A DNA stretch of 64,000 bases from PFL42 sp963789825 (GTDB lineage: Bacteria; Chloroflexota; Anaerolineae; Anaerolineales; E44-bin32), in NCBI GenBank assembly GCA_963789825.1, contig CAWBME010000006.1, forward strand, positions 434,001-498,000. Direction: 5' to 3'. The notes under the pieces are model-generated. The model was not told where the DNA came from. It saw only the letters and a program-made list of their open reading frames with translations, and did no database searches. The position numbers and the translations under genes are program-made. Shown piece by piece: positions 37,953 through 48,923 of the stretch (its first letter is position 1; each line of letters starts with the position of its first letter).

Positions 37953-39150
37953 TTACGGGGCGACCGTGTCGACGTAGACGATCTTGCCGCCCTTCACGCC
38001 CAGGACGACAGCTGCCTTGATGGGATTGTGCTGCGCATCGAAGGTGATCTTGCCCGACACGCCTTCCCACTCGCTGGCAGCCAGAGCGGCTGCGATGGCA
38101 GCGGTATCATCCGCCGTGCCCGCAGTCTCGATGGCGTTCAGCAGCAGGTTGGTCGCGTCATAGGCGAGGGTCGCCAGCGCGTCCGGCACCGAGCCGTACT
38201 CGGCCTGGTAGTTGGCCACCCAATCCACAACGATCGGGCGGGTGTCCTCCGGCGAGTAGTGGTTGGTGTAGAACCCACCCTCGGCCGCAGCCAGGTCCAG
38301 GTCCGCCGAGTCCCAGCCGTCACCACCCATCATCACCGCCGTCACGCCCTTTTCCTTGGCCTGGGCGCCAACGAGGTTGATGATGTTGTAGTAGTCGGGC
38401 ACGTACAGGACATCGGGATTGGCCTCAGCGACCTTGGTCAGCGTCGCCGAGAAGTCGGTGTCGGTCCCGGTGTAGCTTTCCTTGCCCACGATCGTGCCGC
38501 CACCTTCGGTGAAGGCCTTCTCGAAGTTCTCGGCCAGACCGAGCACGTAGTCATTGCCCTGGTCATACATGATGAAGGCCGTCTTGTAGCCCTGCTTCAG
38601 GGCGAAGGCGGCGCCCACCAAACCCTGGAACGGGTCGATGAAGCATGCGCGGAAGACGATACTCCTTCGTCGTCCCGTCGAGGTTGAGGGTCACCTGCGG
38701 GTTGGTCGACGTCCCGGAGATCTGGACGACGCCCTTCTCGTTGGTGATCTCGGAGACGGGGATCGAGGCGCTGGAGCAAACTTCACCGACGATGAACTTC
38801 ACGCCGTCCTGGCCGATGACCTTGTTGGCCGCGTTCACGGCCGGGTCGGCCGAGCACTGGCTGTCCTCGACGATGGCCTCGATCGGCCGGCCGAGCACAC
38901 CACCCTTGGCATTCCATTCCTTGATGGCGTACAAGGCACCGTCTCGGTTCGATACGCCGAAGGTCGGCACCGCGCCGCTCAGCGGCGACAGGATGGCGAT
39001 CTTGACCGGTTCACTGGCTACCGGCTCTGCCGGGGCTTCGGTTGCTGCCGGGGCGACCGGCTCGGCCGGGGCCTCGGTGGCGGCGGGCGCGCAAGCAGCC
39101 AGCGCCAGCGCAAATACAATCAGTACTCCAAACAGTACGCGGGACTTCAT
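37953..39150 (-). CDS. livK: Branched-chain amino acid ABC transporter binding lipoprotein (frameshifted)
   Basis: Periplasmic-binding-fold lipoprotein of about 399 residues. The signal MKSRVLFGVLIVFALALAAC has lipobox LAAC, then a 12-residue unit APAATEAPAEPV repeated twice as a tether. The type I binding fold begins VKIAILSPLSGAVPTFG and continues with NAKGGVLGRPIEAIVEDSQ and AVNAANKVIGQDGVKFIVGEVCS. A frameshift near 38650-38658 joins TTKEY to FRACFIDPFQGLVGAAFA. AAGGAGGAG stands 7 bases before ATG 39150. First gene of the operon livK-H-M-G-F. Confidence 0.92.
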
Positions 39151-39331
39151 CTTGGTACTCCTCCTTACGATTTGTGGTTGCGGTGGAATTCCTACGGACC
39201 CGGCCAGGGTCCGTCGACCGTCGGTTGCCCGGCGGTCTGCGGCGTTATGGCTCTCCCTCTCCAGTGCCTTGCCACCTCCTCCCCGATTCTCCTCCGCGCT
39301 GCGGGCCCCTGCCCGCGCACGGCTTCCCGAT

Positions 39332-39359
39332 AGTATATACGATAAGGTCAAGTGCCCAA
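39332..39359 (-). promoter_or_regulatory. Promoter of the liv operon
   Basis: On the minus strand TTGGGC (39354-39359), a 16-base spacer and TATACT (39332-39337). The leader to livK is about 175 bases. Confidence 0.45.
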
Positions 39360-39449
39360 TTGCACGATGCACCCCAGTTTGCCGGGAGCAACTGACGCCT
39401 TACCCCGCCTGAGGGGCCTTTGTGCTCCGGGTAGAGAGCCCCCCACGGC

Positions 39450-42397
39450 TCACTCCTCCAGGCTCCCGGCCACGATCTCGATCGGATGCCGTGCCCGCAC
39501 ACCCGTCCCATCCCGGATCTGGCCCCGACAAGACATTCCGGCAGCCGCCACCACCCGCCCGGCTGCCTCGGCCTGCCGCACGGCGGGCAACAGGGCCAGC
39601 TCCGCCACGTTCTGCGAAAGCTCGAAGTGCTCTCGCTCGTAGCCAAACGAGCCCGCCATCCCACAGCAGCCCGACGGGATTTCCTCCACCGAACCTGCCA
39701 CCTGCCCCAGCATCTCCAGGGTCGGTGCCGAGCCGACCAGGCTCTTGACATAGCAGTGTCCGTGCAGCGTCACCGCCGGGGATGCGCCTCGGGAGCGCAG
39801 CCGGCCCATCGGCTTCCTCCCGTCGGCGGCCGGGCGGGTTAGATACTCCTCGATGAGCAGCGCCTGGTCAGCGATGGCCTGGGCCCTCGGATCGGAGGGG
39901 AAGAACTCGAGGTACTCATCGCGCAGGGTCAGCAGGCACGACGGCTCCAATCCGAGGATGGGCACCCCTGCCTCAGCATAGTCCTGGAGCGCCTCGAGAT
40001 TGCGCGCCGCGAACCGGCGTGCCTGGGGCAGCATCCCCTTGGAGATCAACGGTCGCCCACAACACCCCTGACCCGCCGCCAGGATCACCCTGCACCCAAC
40101 CGCTTCAAGGACCTTGACTGCGGCGATCCCAATCTCCGGCACCATCGTCTCGGTGTACGTATCGAGGAACAGCACGACCGCGTTCTCACCGTCGGCAGGC
40201 GGATGCTCGGCGAACCACTGCGAGAAACGCCGGCCGGTCAGACGGGGGAAGGTCCGTTGATGCGCAATCCCGAGCAGTGTCTCGCCCACCCGGCGCGTGA
40301 GTCCCCAGCCCGCCACGGCGTTCACCAGGGGCGCAACGCGGGTCCCTGCCCGGCTGAGGGCGGCGATGTTGCCGAACAGTCGACTGCGCAGCGGCAGACC
40401 GTGCTCGCCGTGCCAGGCGTTGAGGAACTCGGCCTTGAGACGCGCCATGTCTACCGCCGAAGGGCATTCCGCCTTGCAGCCCTTGCACTCGAGGCACAAA
40501 TCCAGGACCTGATGCACCTCGTGCGAAGTCAAGCCATGGTGCAGCGAGCGGCCCGCCAGCGCGGCGCGCAGGATATTGGCCCGCCCTCGTGTCGAAGCCG
40601 CCTCGTCGCGCGTCGCCTGGTAGGATGGACACATCACTCCCTGAGCCTTCAGACACGCCCCGGCGCCGTTGCACAACTCGACCGCTTGGGCGAAGCTCCC
40701 CTCCCGGCGGAAGGCCATCACAGTGTCGACATCGGCGGTCTGATAAGCCGGCCCGTAGCGCAGCGTGCTCGGCGAATCTGCCGGAGAGGGCGAGGCTGCC
40801 TCGGCGACGATCTTGCCGGGGTTCAGCCGGCCGGCCGGGTCGAAGGCAGCTTTGATCTCTTGGAAAGCCGTCACCAGTTCGGGGCCGAACTGCAGCTCGT
40901 TGAAGCGCGTGCGCGACATCCCGTCCCCGTGTTCCCCGGAGACCGCGCCGCCCATCTCGACGGCCAGCTCCGCTACGGCCTGGGCAATCGCATCCATGGC
41001 GCGCACGCCGGCGGCCGACTTCAAGTTGAGAACCGGCCGCATGTGCAGGCAGCCGGCCGAGGCGTGGGCGTACCACTCGCCAGCCGTGCCGTTCTGGCGC
41101 AGGATGTCATCCACGCGGCGCGTGTACTCCCCCAGCCGCTCCACCGGCACGGCCACGTCCTCGATGAATTCCACCGGCTTGCTGTCGCCCGGCTGCGACA
41201 TCAGCAGGCCGAGCCCGGCCTTGCGCACCGCCCACAGGTCGGCTTGCGCCTCAGGCTCCTCCAACAGCCTCCCCGCGATCCCTAGCCTGGCAGCGGCTGC
41301 ACGCGCCTCGGCCGGCGTGGCGCCGGCGAACTCGGCCACCAACAACGCCCGCGGCTCCCCATCGACGAAACCTAGCTTGCGCGCGTAAGCCGGGATGGTC
41401 CGCGCCCGCATCAGCAGCGACTCCGGCAGCAGCTCGACCGACGACGGACGGGCGCGCAGGACCTGCGGCGTCGCATCGCAGGCATCGACCACGCCCTCGA
41501 ACGGGAGAACCACCAGGACGGTGGCCGCCGGGCGCGGGACGATGTGTAGAGTGGCCTTGCGCAGGATCGCCAGTGTGCCCTCGGAACCAGCGTACAGGCC
41601 CGCCAGGTTCAGCCAGTCGAGCCTGGCGTACGGGCGATCGGCCTCGTCCCAAGCCGGCGGCGCGCTCGCCGCGAAACCGGTCAGGTAGTTCAGGCCATAC
41701 CCGCTGGCGCGACGCCAGGTGCGCGGCCAGCGCGCGGCGATCTCCGCGCCGCGGCTCGCGACGAACCGCCAGGCATGCTTGCAGGATGCGCCCCAGCGCG
41801 CCCTCCGAGCTAGCCAAGCGCTCGGCCTCCGATGCAGGCATCCCTTCAAGACGCACGGCGCTTCCGTCATTGAGGTAGGTCTCGGCAAGGAGCAGGTGAT
41901 CGGCGGTCATTCCGTGCTGAATCGAGTGGGCGCCGCTGGCATTGGTCCCGATCATCCCGCCCAGCGTGGCTCGGTCGCCGGATGCCGGGTCCGGGCCGAT
42001 CATGAAGCCGTGCGCCGCCAGCGCCTGATTGACCGTGGCCAGCACCGCCCCGGGCTCCACGCTGACCGTTCGGGCTTCCAGGTCGAATCCAACCAGGCGA
42101 TCGAGGTAGCGGGAGGTGTCGACGATCAGGCCCGATCCGATCGCCTGCCCGGCGAGGCCCGTCCCTGCGCCGCGCGCAATCAGGGGGACCCGGAACTCAG
42201 CCGCGATCTCGATCACCGCCTGGAGCGCTTCGTCGTGGCGCGGCAGGACGACGCCCAACGGCTCAACCTGGTGGTTGGAGGCGTCGGTGCTGTACAGCAC
42301 CCTGAGTTACGGTGTCGAAGCGAACCTGGCCATCCACCCGGCGGGCGAGCGCGTGCTCGAGCTCGGCTTGCAGTGAACTCCCCGAGGCTGCGCTCAT
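39450..42397 (-). CDS. FAD-linked oxidase / Fe-S reductase fusion (GlcD–GlcF or D-lactate dehydrogenase type, frameshifted)
   Basis: About 980 residues. The N-terminal FAD_binding_4 domain shows PLIARGAGTGLAGQAIG and GGMIGTNASGAHS. A FAD-oxidase C-terminal domain has GSEGTLAILRKATLHIVP and SGEHGDGMSRT. The C-terminal part has Fe-S ligands CNGAGACLKAQGVMCPS and CLECKGCKAECP, and two CCG motifs (GQGCCGRPL, SGCCGMAGSFG). This architecture belongs to D-2-hydroxyacid (D-lactate or glycolate) dehydrogenases delivering electrons to quinone. Frameshifts lie near 42300 (extra G after the TVTQ codons) and 41757-41775. ATG 42397 (MSAASGSSLQAELE) overlaps the hflX stop by 4 bases. Exact substrate is not determinable. 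Confidence 0.88.
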
Positions 42398-43785
42398 CCG
42401 ACCTCGGCCGGCTCGGCATCTCCCGATTGGCCCGAGGCGCCGCCTACCAGGAAGGGTCGAAAGGCGAAGAGAAGATGCGTGGGTACTCGCCCCCGCAGGA
42501 CGATGTTCCGAGCCAAATGGCGCTCCTCCAGCAGTTGGCCGTGCTCGCGCATCAGGCCCGCCAGGCGCGCCTGGCTGTAGGGAACCCTGACTTCGATCTC
42601 GGCCATCCCCTGGTACAGCTCGAGCTCGATCGCGTTGAGCAACGCCTCGGTTCCCGAGCCGGTCAGCGCCGAGACGGCAACCGCGCGCTCGAACTCGTCC
42701 ACCTGGTCGAGCAGAAAGGCCGGATCTGGCCGAAGATCGATCTTGTTCAGTGCGGTGACCATCGGGATCTCGCCGGCCTGTATCTCCTCCAGCGTTCCCA
42801 GCACAGCTTTCGCCTGCGCCTGCGCGTTGGGGTGGGTGATGTCCACAACATGCAGCAGCAGGTCGGCCTCACTGATCTCCTCCAGCGTTGCGCGGAAGGC
42901 GGCGATCAGCGCGGTTGGCAGCTTCTGGATGAATCCCACCGTGTCCGTCAGCAGGATCTGGCGCCCGCCGGGGAGCTCGATCTTGCGCGTGGTCGGGTCG
43001 AGCGTGGCGAAGGGCTGGTCGGCGACGAACACGTCGGCCTGCGCCAGGCGATTGAGCAGCGTGGACTTGCCGGCGTTGGTGTAGCCAACCAATGCGACCG
43101 TCGGCAGGGCTGCTTTGCGCCGCTGCGAGCGGTGACGCTGGCGGTGAGAGCGCACCTTGTCGAGTTCCTGGCGCAGATGCGCCATGCGCCGCCCGATTTC
43201 CCGCCGGTCGACCTCCAGCTGCGTCTCCCCAGGACCGCGCAGGCCAACGCCGCCGACCGAGCCAGATCGTCCGGCGCCGCCACCCGCCTGGCGCGCCAGG
43301 TGAGTCCAGGCGCGCGTCAGACGAGGCAGCCGGTAGGCATACTGTGCCAGCTCAACCTGAAGTGCTCCCTCCCGGGTGCGCGCATGCTGAGCGAAGATAT
43401 CCAGGATCAGGGCGGTCCGATCCAGCACGCGCACATCCTCGCCGAAGACCAGTTCGAGCTCACGCTGGTGTCGCGGCGACAGCTCGTCGTCGAAGAGCAC
43501 GATATCGGCCCGCGTCTCTTCGACCAGGCTTTGCACCTCGCTGACCTTGCCGGAACCCAGGAAGGTCTTGGGGTCGGGGGCGCGCAGACGCTGGGTCGCC
43601 TGGCCGACGACGGTCAGTCCGGCAGCTTCGGCCAGCAGCTCGAGCTCAGCCAGGGATTCCTCGACCCCCAGAAACCGATGGGAGTCAGCCAGATCCACGC
43701 CAACCAGGAAAGCCCGCTCGCGCTCGCTGCGCGTGGGGATGGGCGTTGCCCGACGATGATACTGAGCGAGTCTGGATCTGGGCAT
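42394..43785 (-). CDS. hflX: Ribosome-associated GTPase HflX
   Basis: 463-residue GTPase that splits or rescues ribosomes under stress. The HflX N-terminal domain has DPKTFLGSGKVSEVQ and VLFDDELSPRHQRELE, followed by GPGETQLEVDRREIGRR. The G domain has LVGYTNAGKSTLLN (G1), DTVGFIQKLP (G3) and ALNKIDL (G4). ATG 43785 has a GGAGG site 6 bases upstream; a long upstream extension of the frame lacks family features and is rejected. It leads a two-gene unit with the FAD/Fe-S oxidoreductase. Confidence 0.95.
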   Translation of the reverse strand: MPRSRLAQYHRRATPIPTRSERERAFLVGVDLADSHRFLGVEESLAELELLAEAAGLTVVGQATQRLRAPDPKTFLGSGKVSEVQSLVEETRADIVLFDDELSPRHQRELELVFGEDVRVLDRTALILDIFAQHARTREGALQVELAQYAYRLPRLTRAWTHLARQAGGGAGRSGSVGGVGLRGPGETQLEVDRREIGRRMAHLRQELDKVRSHRQRHRSQRRKAALPTVALVGYTNAGKSTLLNRLAQADVFVADQPFATLDPTTRKIELPGGRQILLTDTVGFIQKLPTALIAAFRATLEEISEADLLLHVVDITHPNAQAQAKAVLGTLEEIQAGEIPMVTALNKIDLRPDPAFLLDQVDEFERAVAVSALTGSGTEALLNAIELELYQGMAEIEVRVPYSQARLAGLMREHGQLLEERHLARNIVLRGRVPTHLLFAFRPFLVGGASGQSGDAEPAEVG

Positions 43786-44009
43786 GCGTGCCTCCGCGCC
43801 GCAGAGTGTACGGCCAGCCGCCGCGCCTGCCAAGGGGAACGAGGCGCAACCGAGTCGCCATCCATTCATCCGCAAGCGAGGGGATCCCCAAGCCCGACCC
43901 GCCGGACGGGCACCGCCAGAGGAACTCCGCTGCGGGCTTGGCCACGCCATGATTACCCGACGGTCGCAGGCACCAGCCAAGGGCTCGCGTTTGCGACAGA
44001 GTCAGGGGT

Positions 44010-44884
44010 TCAGGGCGCGAGCGCCACCTTCTCGAGCCAAGCCAACAGCGTTTCCCCGACCTGCGCCAGGCTTGCGGCCGAAACCTTATCCAGCGTGTCT
44101 TCCGTTGTGTGCCAGTAGGGGTAGTCGATGTCAATGATGTCGATGGCCGGGATGCCGGCGTCGAGGAAGGGCACGTGGTCATCGATGATATTGCGCCCGG
44201 GCTCAGCGATGAAGGCGGACATTCCGGCCTCGCCGGCGACCGCCCAGATCTCGGCAGCCAGCTCGGGATCCGAGTTCCCTTCAAGGTAGAGTTGCAGGTC
44301 GGCGTCGCCGACCATGTCGACGATTACCGCCCGGGCCGGCAGCTTGTCGCCCTGCCGCACGAACTCCGTCGAGCCGACGGCCCACGGCCAGCCGTCGAGC
44401 CGTCCGCTGTCCTCCCCGTCGAAGAAGACCAGTTGCAGCGGCACGCGCAACCGCTCCTTGGGCAACACCCTGGCCAACTCCAGCAGGACCGCAACCCCCG
44501 AGGCTCCGTCGTTCGCGCCAGGCACAGCGGCCATCGGAGACACAGCGTCGCGATCCGATTGCGGCCGGGTGTCATAGTGAGCGCCCAGGAGTATTCCCCC
44601 CGGAGCCTCCGGACCGGCGCGCGCTATCAGGTTCCTCAGGCGCACGCCGCGGTGCTCAAACTCCTGCACTTCGGTCGTCCAACCGGCTTGCTGCAGCTGT
44701 CCAAGAATCCAATCGCCAGCCTCGCGATGAGCCTGGCTCCCGGGAACGCGCGACCCCAGCGCAACCTGGCTGGCGACATCGGCCAGTGCCCTCTCTCCGT
44801 CGAAATCCGAGACAAGCTCCGTCGCAGGTTGCGCCGATCTGCAGCCGCCCAAGCAAAGCGCACACGAAGGAAAGCAGCAGCCAT
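44010..44884 (-). CDS. M28-family zinc metallopeptidase, probable lipoprotein (N-terminus uncertain)
   Basis: M28 aminopeptidase/glutaminyl-cyclase fold. Zinc ligands are recognisable in GAHYDTRPQ, GANDGASGVAV, FFDGEDSG, the Asp in VDMVGDADLQLYLEG and the final YPYWHTTEDTLDKVS. The mature part reads CRSAQPATELVSDFDGERAL, preceded by a cysteine in a lipobox-like context (LGGC). The best hydrophobic signal (WLLLSFVCALLG) is in a different frame from the mature protein, and ATG 44884 is in a third context. A single-base shift near 44830-44850 would assemble a normal lipoprotein signal. The catalytic domain call is firm, the start is not. Confidence 0.75.
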
Positions 44885-45470
44885 GATCGTGCCGCGAGTG
44901 CGCGTAGCCTCTGGTGCCTTGGAGCAGGCTGTGAGGGGTGTGGGTGAAGGAGTGATCGTGGCTATGCGCATGAGCGTCGGCCCAAAGCACCTGGAAACGC
45001 ACCCAGCGCCAGCTTCGCCCAGTGGAAGAGTGGCATCCCGCGCTCTTTGTGCGCCTTTGGCGCTCTCGGGCAGAGCCACGGCAGCCGGTCCGGGATGTGA
45101 CTGCATCGGCTGGAAGGAGCGCCGATCCGCCGAAGTGACGTGGCACAGCGGGCCACCGAGGATTGTCACCGCTGGCGGCTCAAACACCGGGGCGCCTTGC
45201 GCCACGCAGGGTTGCGTTCCAGCAGGCCCGTGACGCGCGTGGCAACCCTCCCCTGGCAGCCCTCCGCCCCAGTCAACTGGCCGGCGAGCCGGTCGGTCCG
45301 ACGGTCGCTGTTCTGTGTGTGAGGCCTCAGTCCCGCCAGCTTGACCTGCAGCCCAAGCTCGGCCGCCTGCCAGGCAGCCTCGGTGCCTGCGAGTTTCTCT
45401 CTCGCTGATCAGCGCTTCCATGGGGCCGGGATTCTACCATCGCGCGGTCGGCATACTTCTTGCAACGAGT
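44885..45470. other. Intergenic region between divergent genes
   Basis: About 590 bases between the M28 peptidase (minus) and the rpoN promoter (plus). No gene, RNA or terminator could be supported here. Confidence 0.45.
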
Positions 45471-45499
45471 TTGCGCAGTCCAGGGTCATCCTGTATACT
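45471..45499 (+). promoter_or_regulatory. Promoter of rpoN
   Basis: TTGCGC (45471-45476), a 17-base spacer, TATACT (45494-45499). The predicted start is about 9 bases before ATG 45515, so rpoN has a very short leader with GAGG. A housekeeping-type promoter means sigma-54 itself is not under sigma-54 control here. Confidence 0.6.
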
Positions 45500-45514
45500 C
45501 CTGCGAGGCAAGCC

Positions 45515-46928
45515 ATGCTACAGGTCCAAGATACCTCCATCCGGCCTCTGACGACGGCGCATCTGGCGCAGACCATGAGTCTGCTCACCTTGTCCAACCT
45601 CGAGTTGCGGGACAAGGTGATGGCGGAACTGGCGGGGAACCCCGCCCTGGAGCTGGTCGAGGAGCGGGTCTGCCCCAGTTGCCATCGCAAGCTGGCCAGC
45701 GGTCCGTGCCCCACCTGCGCCCGCCCATCCGGCGACGACCAGCCAATCGTGTTCCTTTCGCCCCGCCAGTCGACGCCTGGCATCAGCCGCAGGCTGCCCG
45801 AAGAAGAGGGCCTCGAGCGGGAGCCAGCGGCACCCGAGGACCTGGGGCTGCATGTGCTGTCGCAGTTGGCGACCGATCTGGAGGTTGCCGACCGCCCGAT
45901 TGCGGCCTACATCCTGGCCAGTCTGGACGAGGACGGCTTCCTGCAGGAGCCGCCGCCGATGATCGCCCGCGCCACCCGCTCGAGCCTGGCGCAGGTCGAC
46001 CGAGTGCTGCAGGCGATCGCCGCCACGGACCCGCCTGGCCTGGCCACCCGCGGTCCGCGCCAGGCGCTGCTCTCCCAGCTGGAGAACCTGCCCTACCACA
46101 ATGCAACCACCGACACGGCGCGAACCGTGCTCGAAACCTGCTTTGACGAACTGGCCCGCCACGAATATGACCGCATCGCCCGCAAGCTCGACCTTCCGCC
46201 CGTCCGCGTGCGGGAGGCGGCTGAGTTCATCGCCCGCAACCTGAATCCCTACCCGGCGCGCGCCTTCTGGGGCTCAGGCCGCCAGCCTCGCACCAGCGAA
46301 GCCGGCGTCTACCATCAGCCGGATATTCACATCACCCACAATCCATCCGCTGAGGATGGCAGCTTGATGGTCGAGATCTTCGCCCCGCTGTCCGGCTGGC
46401 TGCGCGTGAATTCGCTGTTCCGGCAATCGCTGCCGGAAGAGGAGGCGCCGGTATCCGAGGAGTGGTCCCGTCATCTCGAGCGGGCGGCGCTGTTTGTGAA
46501 GTGTCTCCAGCAGCGCAACCACACGATGCGTCGGCTGATGGAGATCCTGGTCGACCGGCAGCGCGAGTTCATCCTGCAGGGCGATCGCTACCTGCACCCG
46601 CTCACGCGCGCCAAGCTCGCCGTCGATATCGGCGTTCACGAGTTCCACGGTCTCGCGCGCCGTGTCTCACAAATCCGTTGCCCTGCCCGACGGCCGCATC
46701 ATTCCGCTCGACCGATTCTTCGATCGCAGCTTGTCGGTGCGTGACCGCATCAAGGGAATCGTCAGCGAGGAAGCCCGCCCGCTCACCGACGACGAGATCG
46801 TCGCCCGCCTGCGGCGCGAAGGCGTTCAGGTAGCCCGGCGCACGGTGGCCAAGTATCGGGCGATCGAGGGCATTCTGCCGGCACGGTTGCGCCACCGCAA
46901 GCGAATGGACGCCGCGGCACGGGTCTGA
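45515..46928 (+). CDS. rpoN: RNA polymerase sigma-54 factor (frameshifted, with zinc-ribbon insert)
   Basis: About 470 residues. Region I (Gln/Leu-rich, LAQTMSLLTLSNLELRDKVMAEL, NPALELVEE) contacts activators. It is followed by C53-x2-C56-x8-C65-x2-C68, a zinc-ribbon-like insertion where acidic region II usually lies. The core-binding domain follows (SQLATDLEVADRPIAAYILASLDEDGFL, YNPYPAR-like NLNPYPARAFWG). The HTH and RpoN box (ARRTVAKYR) end the protein. One extra T at 46643-46644 breaks the frame; removing it restores HESTVSRAVSHKSV, the conserved sigma-54 helix. It heads a cluster with a sensor kinase and sigma-54 activator. Confidence 0.93.
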
Positions 46929-46931
46929 GCT

Positions 46932-48923
46932 TTGTCCGCCAACGTCGCGTCAGCCCACCCGCTCGCCCGGCTGTTCAAGCCTGACCTCTCGCGAGATCTC
47001 TTCCGGGTGTTGGCCGACACGACGGACGATGCGCTGATCGTGCTCAGCGGCGATGCCGGCCGCCTGCTCACCTGTAACCACACCTTCCTGCTGCTCTCCG
47101 AGTACGCCCGCAGCGACGTAGAAGGCATGGAGCTCTCGCTGCTGTTCGCCGGCGAGCCGGGGCAGCGCGTAGCCGAAGCCTTGCGCGCTTCCTCCCAGCA
47201 CCGCGAAACGCAGTTGGAGGACACGCTGCTCGAGCGACGCTCCAGTGGTCCCCTCGAAGTCGATCTGCGAGCGGTCGCCGTCGGTGCGGCTCGCTCGGCC
47301 ATTGTGGTGCGCTTGTGCCCCTCCGCCCATAGGCTGGCCGTCACTTCCGCCGAGCAGGCGGCGCGCGCCCGGCTGGAGGCACTGGCGAGCATGAGCATGG
47401 CCTTGGAGGTCGAGGCCATACGGGGCCTGCCCGGCGTGCTGGAAGCTGCGCAGCGGTTGCTGAGCTGCGACGTTGTCGGCCTGTACCGCCTGTCCCCGAC
47501 CGCACCGGAGTACCTGCGGGTGGGCGACCTCCCTGCCAGCTTCCCGGCCTCCTTGCCCCCTGCCCAACTGGAACCGCTGCGGCAAGAGGCATCCTGGATG
47601 ATCGGCCAGCGCCCTGGCCACCCGATCCACAAGGCTGCCCGCGCCGCCGGACTGGCGGCCCTGCAGGCTGCAACCATCGGCGAAGCCGATGCCTGGGTAG
47701 GGGTCGCCTTCGCAGGCTGGAAGGACGCTACACAGGTTCCGCCGGACGCGCCGGCGCTGCTGGGCCTGGTGGCCAGCCTGTGCCACGCCGCGCTGCGGCT
47801 TGCCGGGCTGACGGCTCAGGCTTCGGTGCAGGCGAGCGAGACTGGCCAGGCGGACCGCGAGTTGGAGGCGATACTCGATGTCGCCGGCGAGGCGTTCCTC
47901 ACCCTGGATCACGAGCTGCGCGTCCTGCGCTGCAACCAGGCGGCAGCCGATCTGTTGGGATACCAGCCAGCCGAGCTGCTGGGGATTCTCGTCAACGACT
48001 TGCTGATCAGCCCGGATGACTTGACGGCGACGCTGCTCGACGCCGCCGGCCACCGACGCCCGGGCGAACGCCCGCAACTGGTGCTGCATCATCGCGACGG
48101 GACCCCCTTCCCGGCGCATGTACGGGTTGCCCCCATCGAGCATGACGCTGAGGACGTCCACCTGGTGCTCTCGATCCAGGACCTCTCCGAACGCGAGGCG
48201 CTTGCCGGCCAGAGCGAGGTGCTCTACCAGCGCGCCGTGCTGGGCGAAGTCAGCGCGATCTTCGCCCATGAGGTGCGCAATCCGATCAACAACATCAGCA
48301 CCGGGATTCAATTGGTCGCGTCTCGCCTGGGTGACCAGCATCCTCTCTACCCCTCCCTCGACCGCGTGCACAAGGAGTGCAACCGGCTCGATCAGCTGAT
48401 GCGCGATGTGCTGCTCTTCGCCCGCCCGCTCGAGCTCAAGATGGAGCCGGTCGATCTGGCTCTGTTGGTCGAGATGCTGCTCCAGCGCTGGAAGCCCCGT
48501 ATGGGACAAGCACAGATCCGTCCGCACACCGAATTGCAGCCCGGCCTCCCACCGGTTCCGGCGGATCCGCGAGCGTTGGAACAAGTGCTGGTGAATCTGA
48601 TTTCCAATGCCATCCAGGCGATGCCTGGTGGCGGCACGCTGTCCGTTCGGCTCAAGGCGAGGGCCGAGACCGAAGCCGGGCCGATGGTCGAGCTGCAAAT
48701 CGCCGACACCGGCCCGGGAATGCCGGCCGAGCAGGTAGCGCGCATCTTCGATCCGTTCTTCACCACCAAGAAGGAGGGCACTGGCCTCGGCCTGGCGATC
48801 AGCCGCCGAATCGTGGCCGCCCACAAGGGGAGTATTCGGGCCGAGTCGTTTCCGGGGGCAGGCACCCTCTTCACCATCCGCCTGCCTGCAGGGAGTTCAA
48901 TCAACCGCGGGAAGGGTAGATGA
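46932..48923 (+). CDS. PAS-domain sensor histidine kinase (NtrB-like)
   Basis: 663 residues starting at TTG 46932, 3 bases after rpoN. An N-terminal PAS (about 25-110) is followed by a GAF-like region (about 150-290) and a second PAS (about 310-425). The HisKA helix has His446 in FAHEVRNPINNISTGIQL. The HATPase domain shows NLISNAIQAMPGGG, ADTGPGMPAEQ and TKKEGTGLGLAISRRIV. No membrane helix or signal peptide, so it senses a cytoplasmic cue. It overlaps the activator gene by 4 bases (ATGA), making them a two-component pair. Confidence 0.92.
   Translation: MSANVASAHPLARLFKPDLSRDLFRVLADTTDDALIVLSGDAGRLLTCNHTFLLLSEYARSDVEGMELSLLFAGEPGQRVAEALRASSQHRETQLEDTLLERRSSGPLEVDLRAVAVGAARSAIVVRLCPSAHRLAVTSAEQAARARLEALASMSMALEVEAIRGLPGVLEAAQRLLSCDVVGLYRLSPTAPEYLRVGDLPASFPASLPPAQLEPLRQEASWMIGQRPGHPIHKAARAAGLAALQAATIGEADAWVGVAFAGWKDATQVPPDAPALLGLVASLCHAALRLAGLTAQASVQASETGQADRELEAILDVAGEAFLTLDHELRVLRCNQAAADLLGYQPAELLGILVNDLLISPDDLTATLLDAAGHRRPGERPQLVLHHRDGTPFPAHVRVAPIEHDAEDVHLVLSIQDLSEREALAGQSEVLYQRAVLGEVSAIFAHEVRNPINNISTGIQLVASRLGDQHPLYPSLDRVHKECNRLDQLMRDVLLFARPLELKMEPVDLALLVEMLLQRWKPRMGQAQIRPHTELQPGLPPVPADPRALEQVLVNLISNAIQAMPGGGTLSVRLKARAETEAGPMVELQIADTGPGMPAEQVARIFDPFFTTKKEGTGLGLAISRRIVAAHKGSIRAESFPGAGTLFTIRLPAGSSINRGKGR

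Noticed and set aside
41719..44118. Plus-strand open frame of 799 codons
   Set aside because: It runs antisense across the FAD/Fe-S oxidoreductase and hflX, both firmly identified.
44636..45421. Alternative minus-strand reading of the M28 upstream region as a separate gene
   Set aside because: It lacks a ribosome site and domain features; only the short hydrophobic segment near 44850 is likely to belong to the peptidase signal.
46950..48824. Minus-strand open frame of 624 codons
   Set aside because: It mirrors the histidine kinase and has low-complexity composition without domains.
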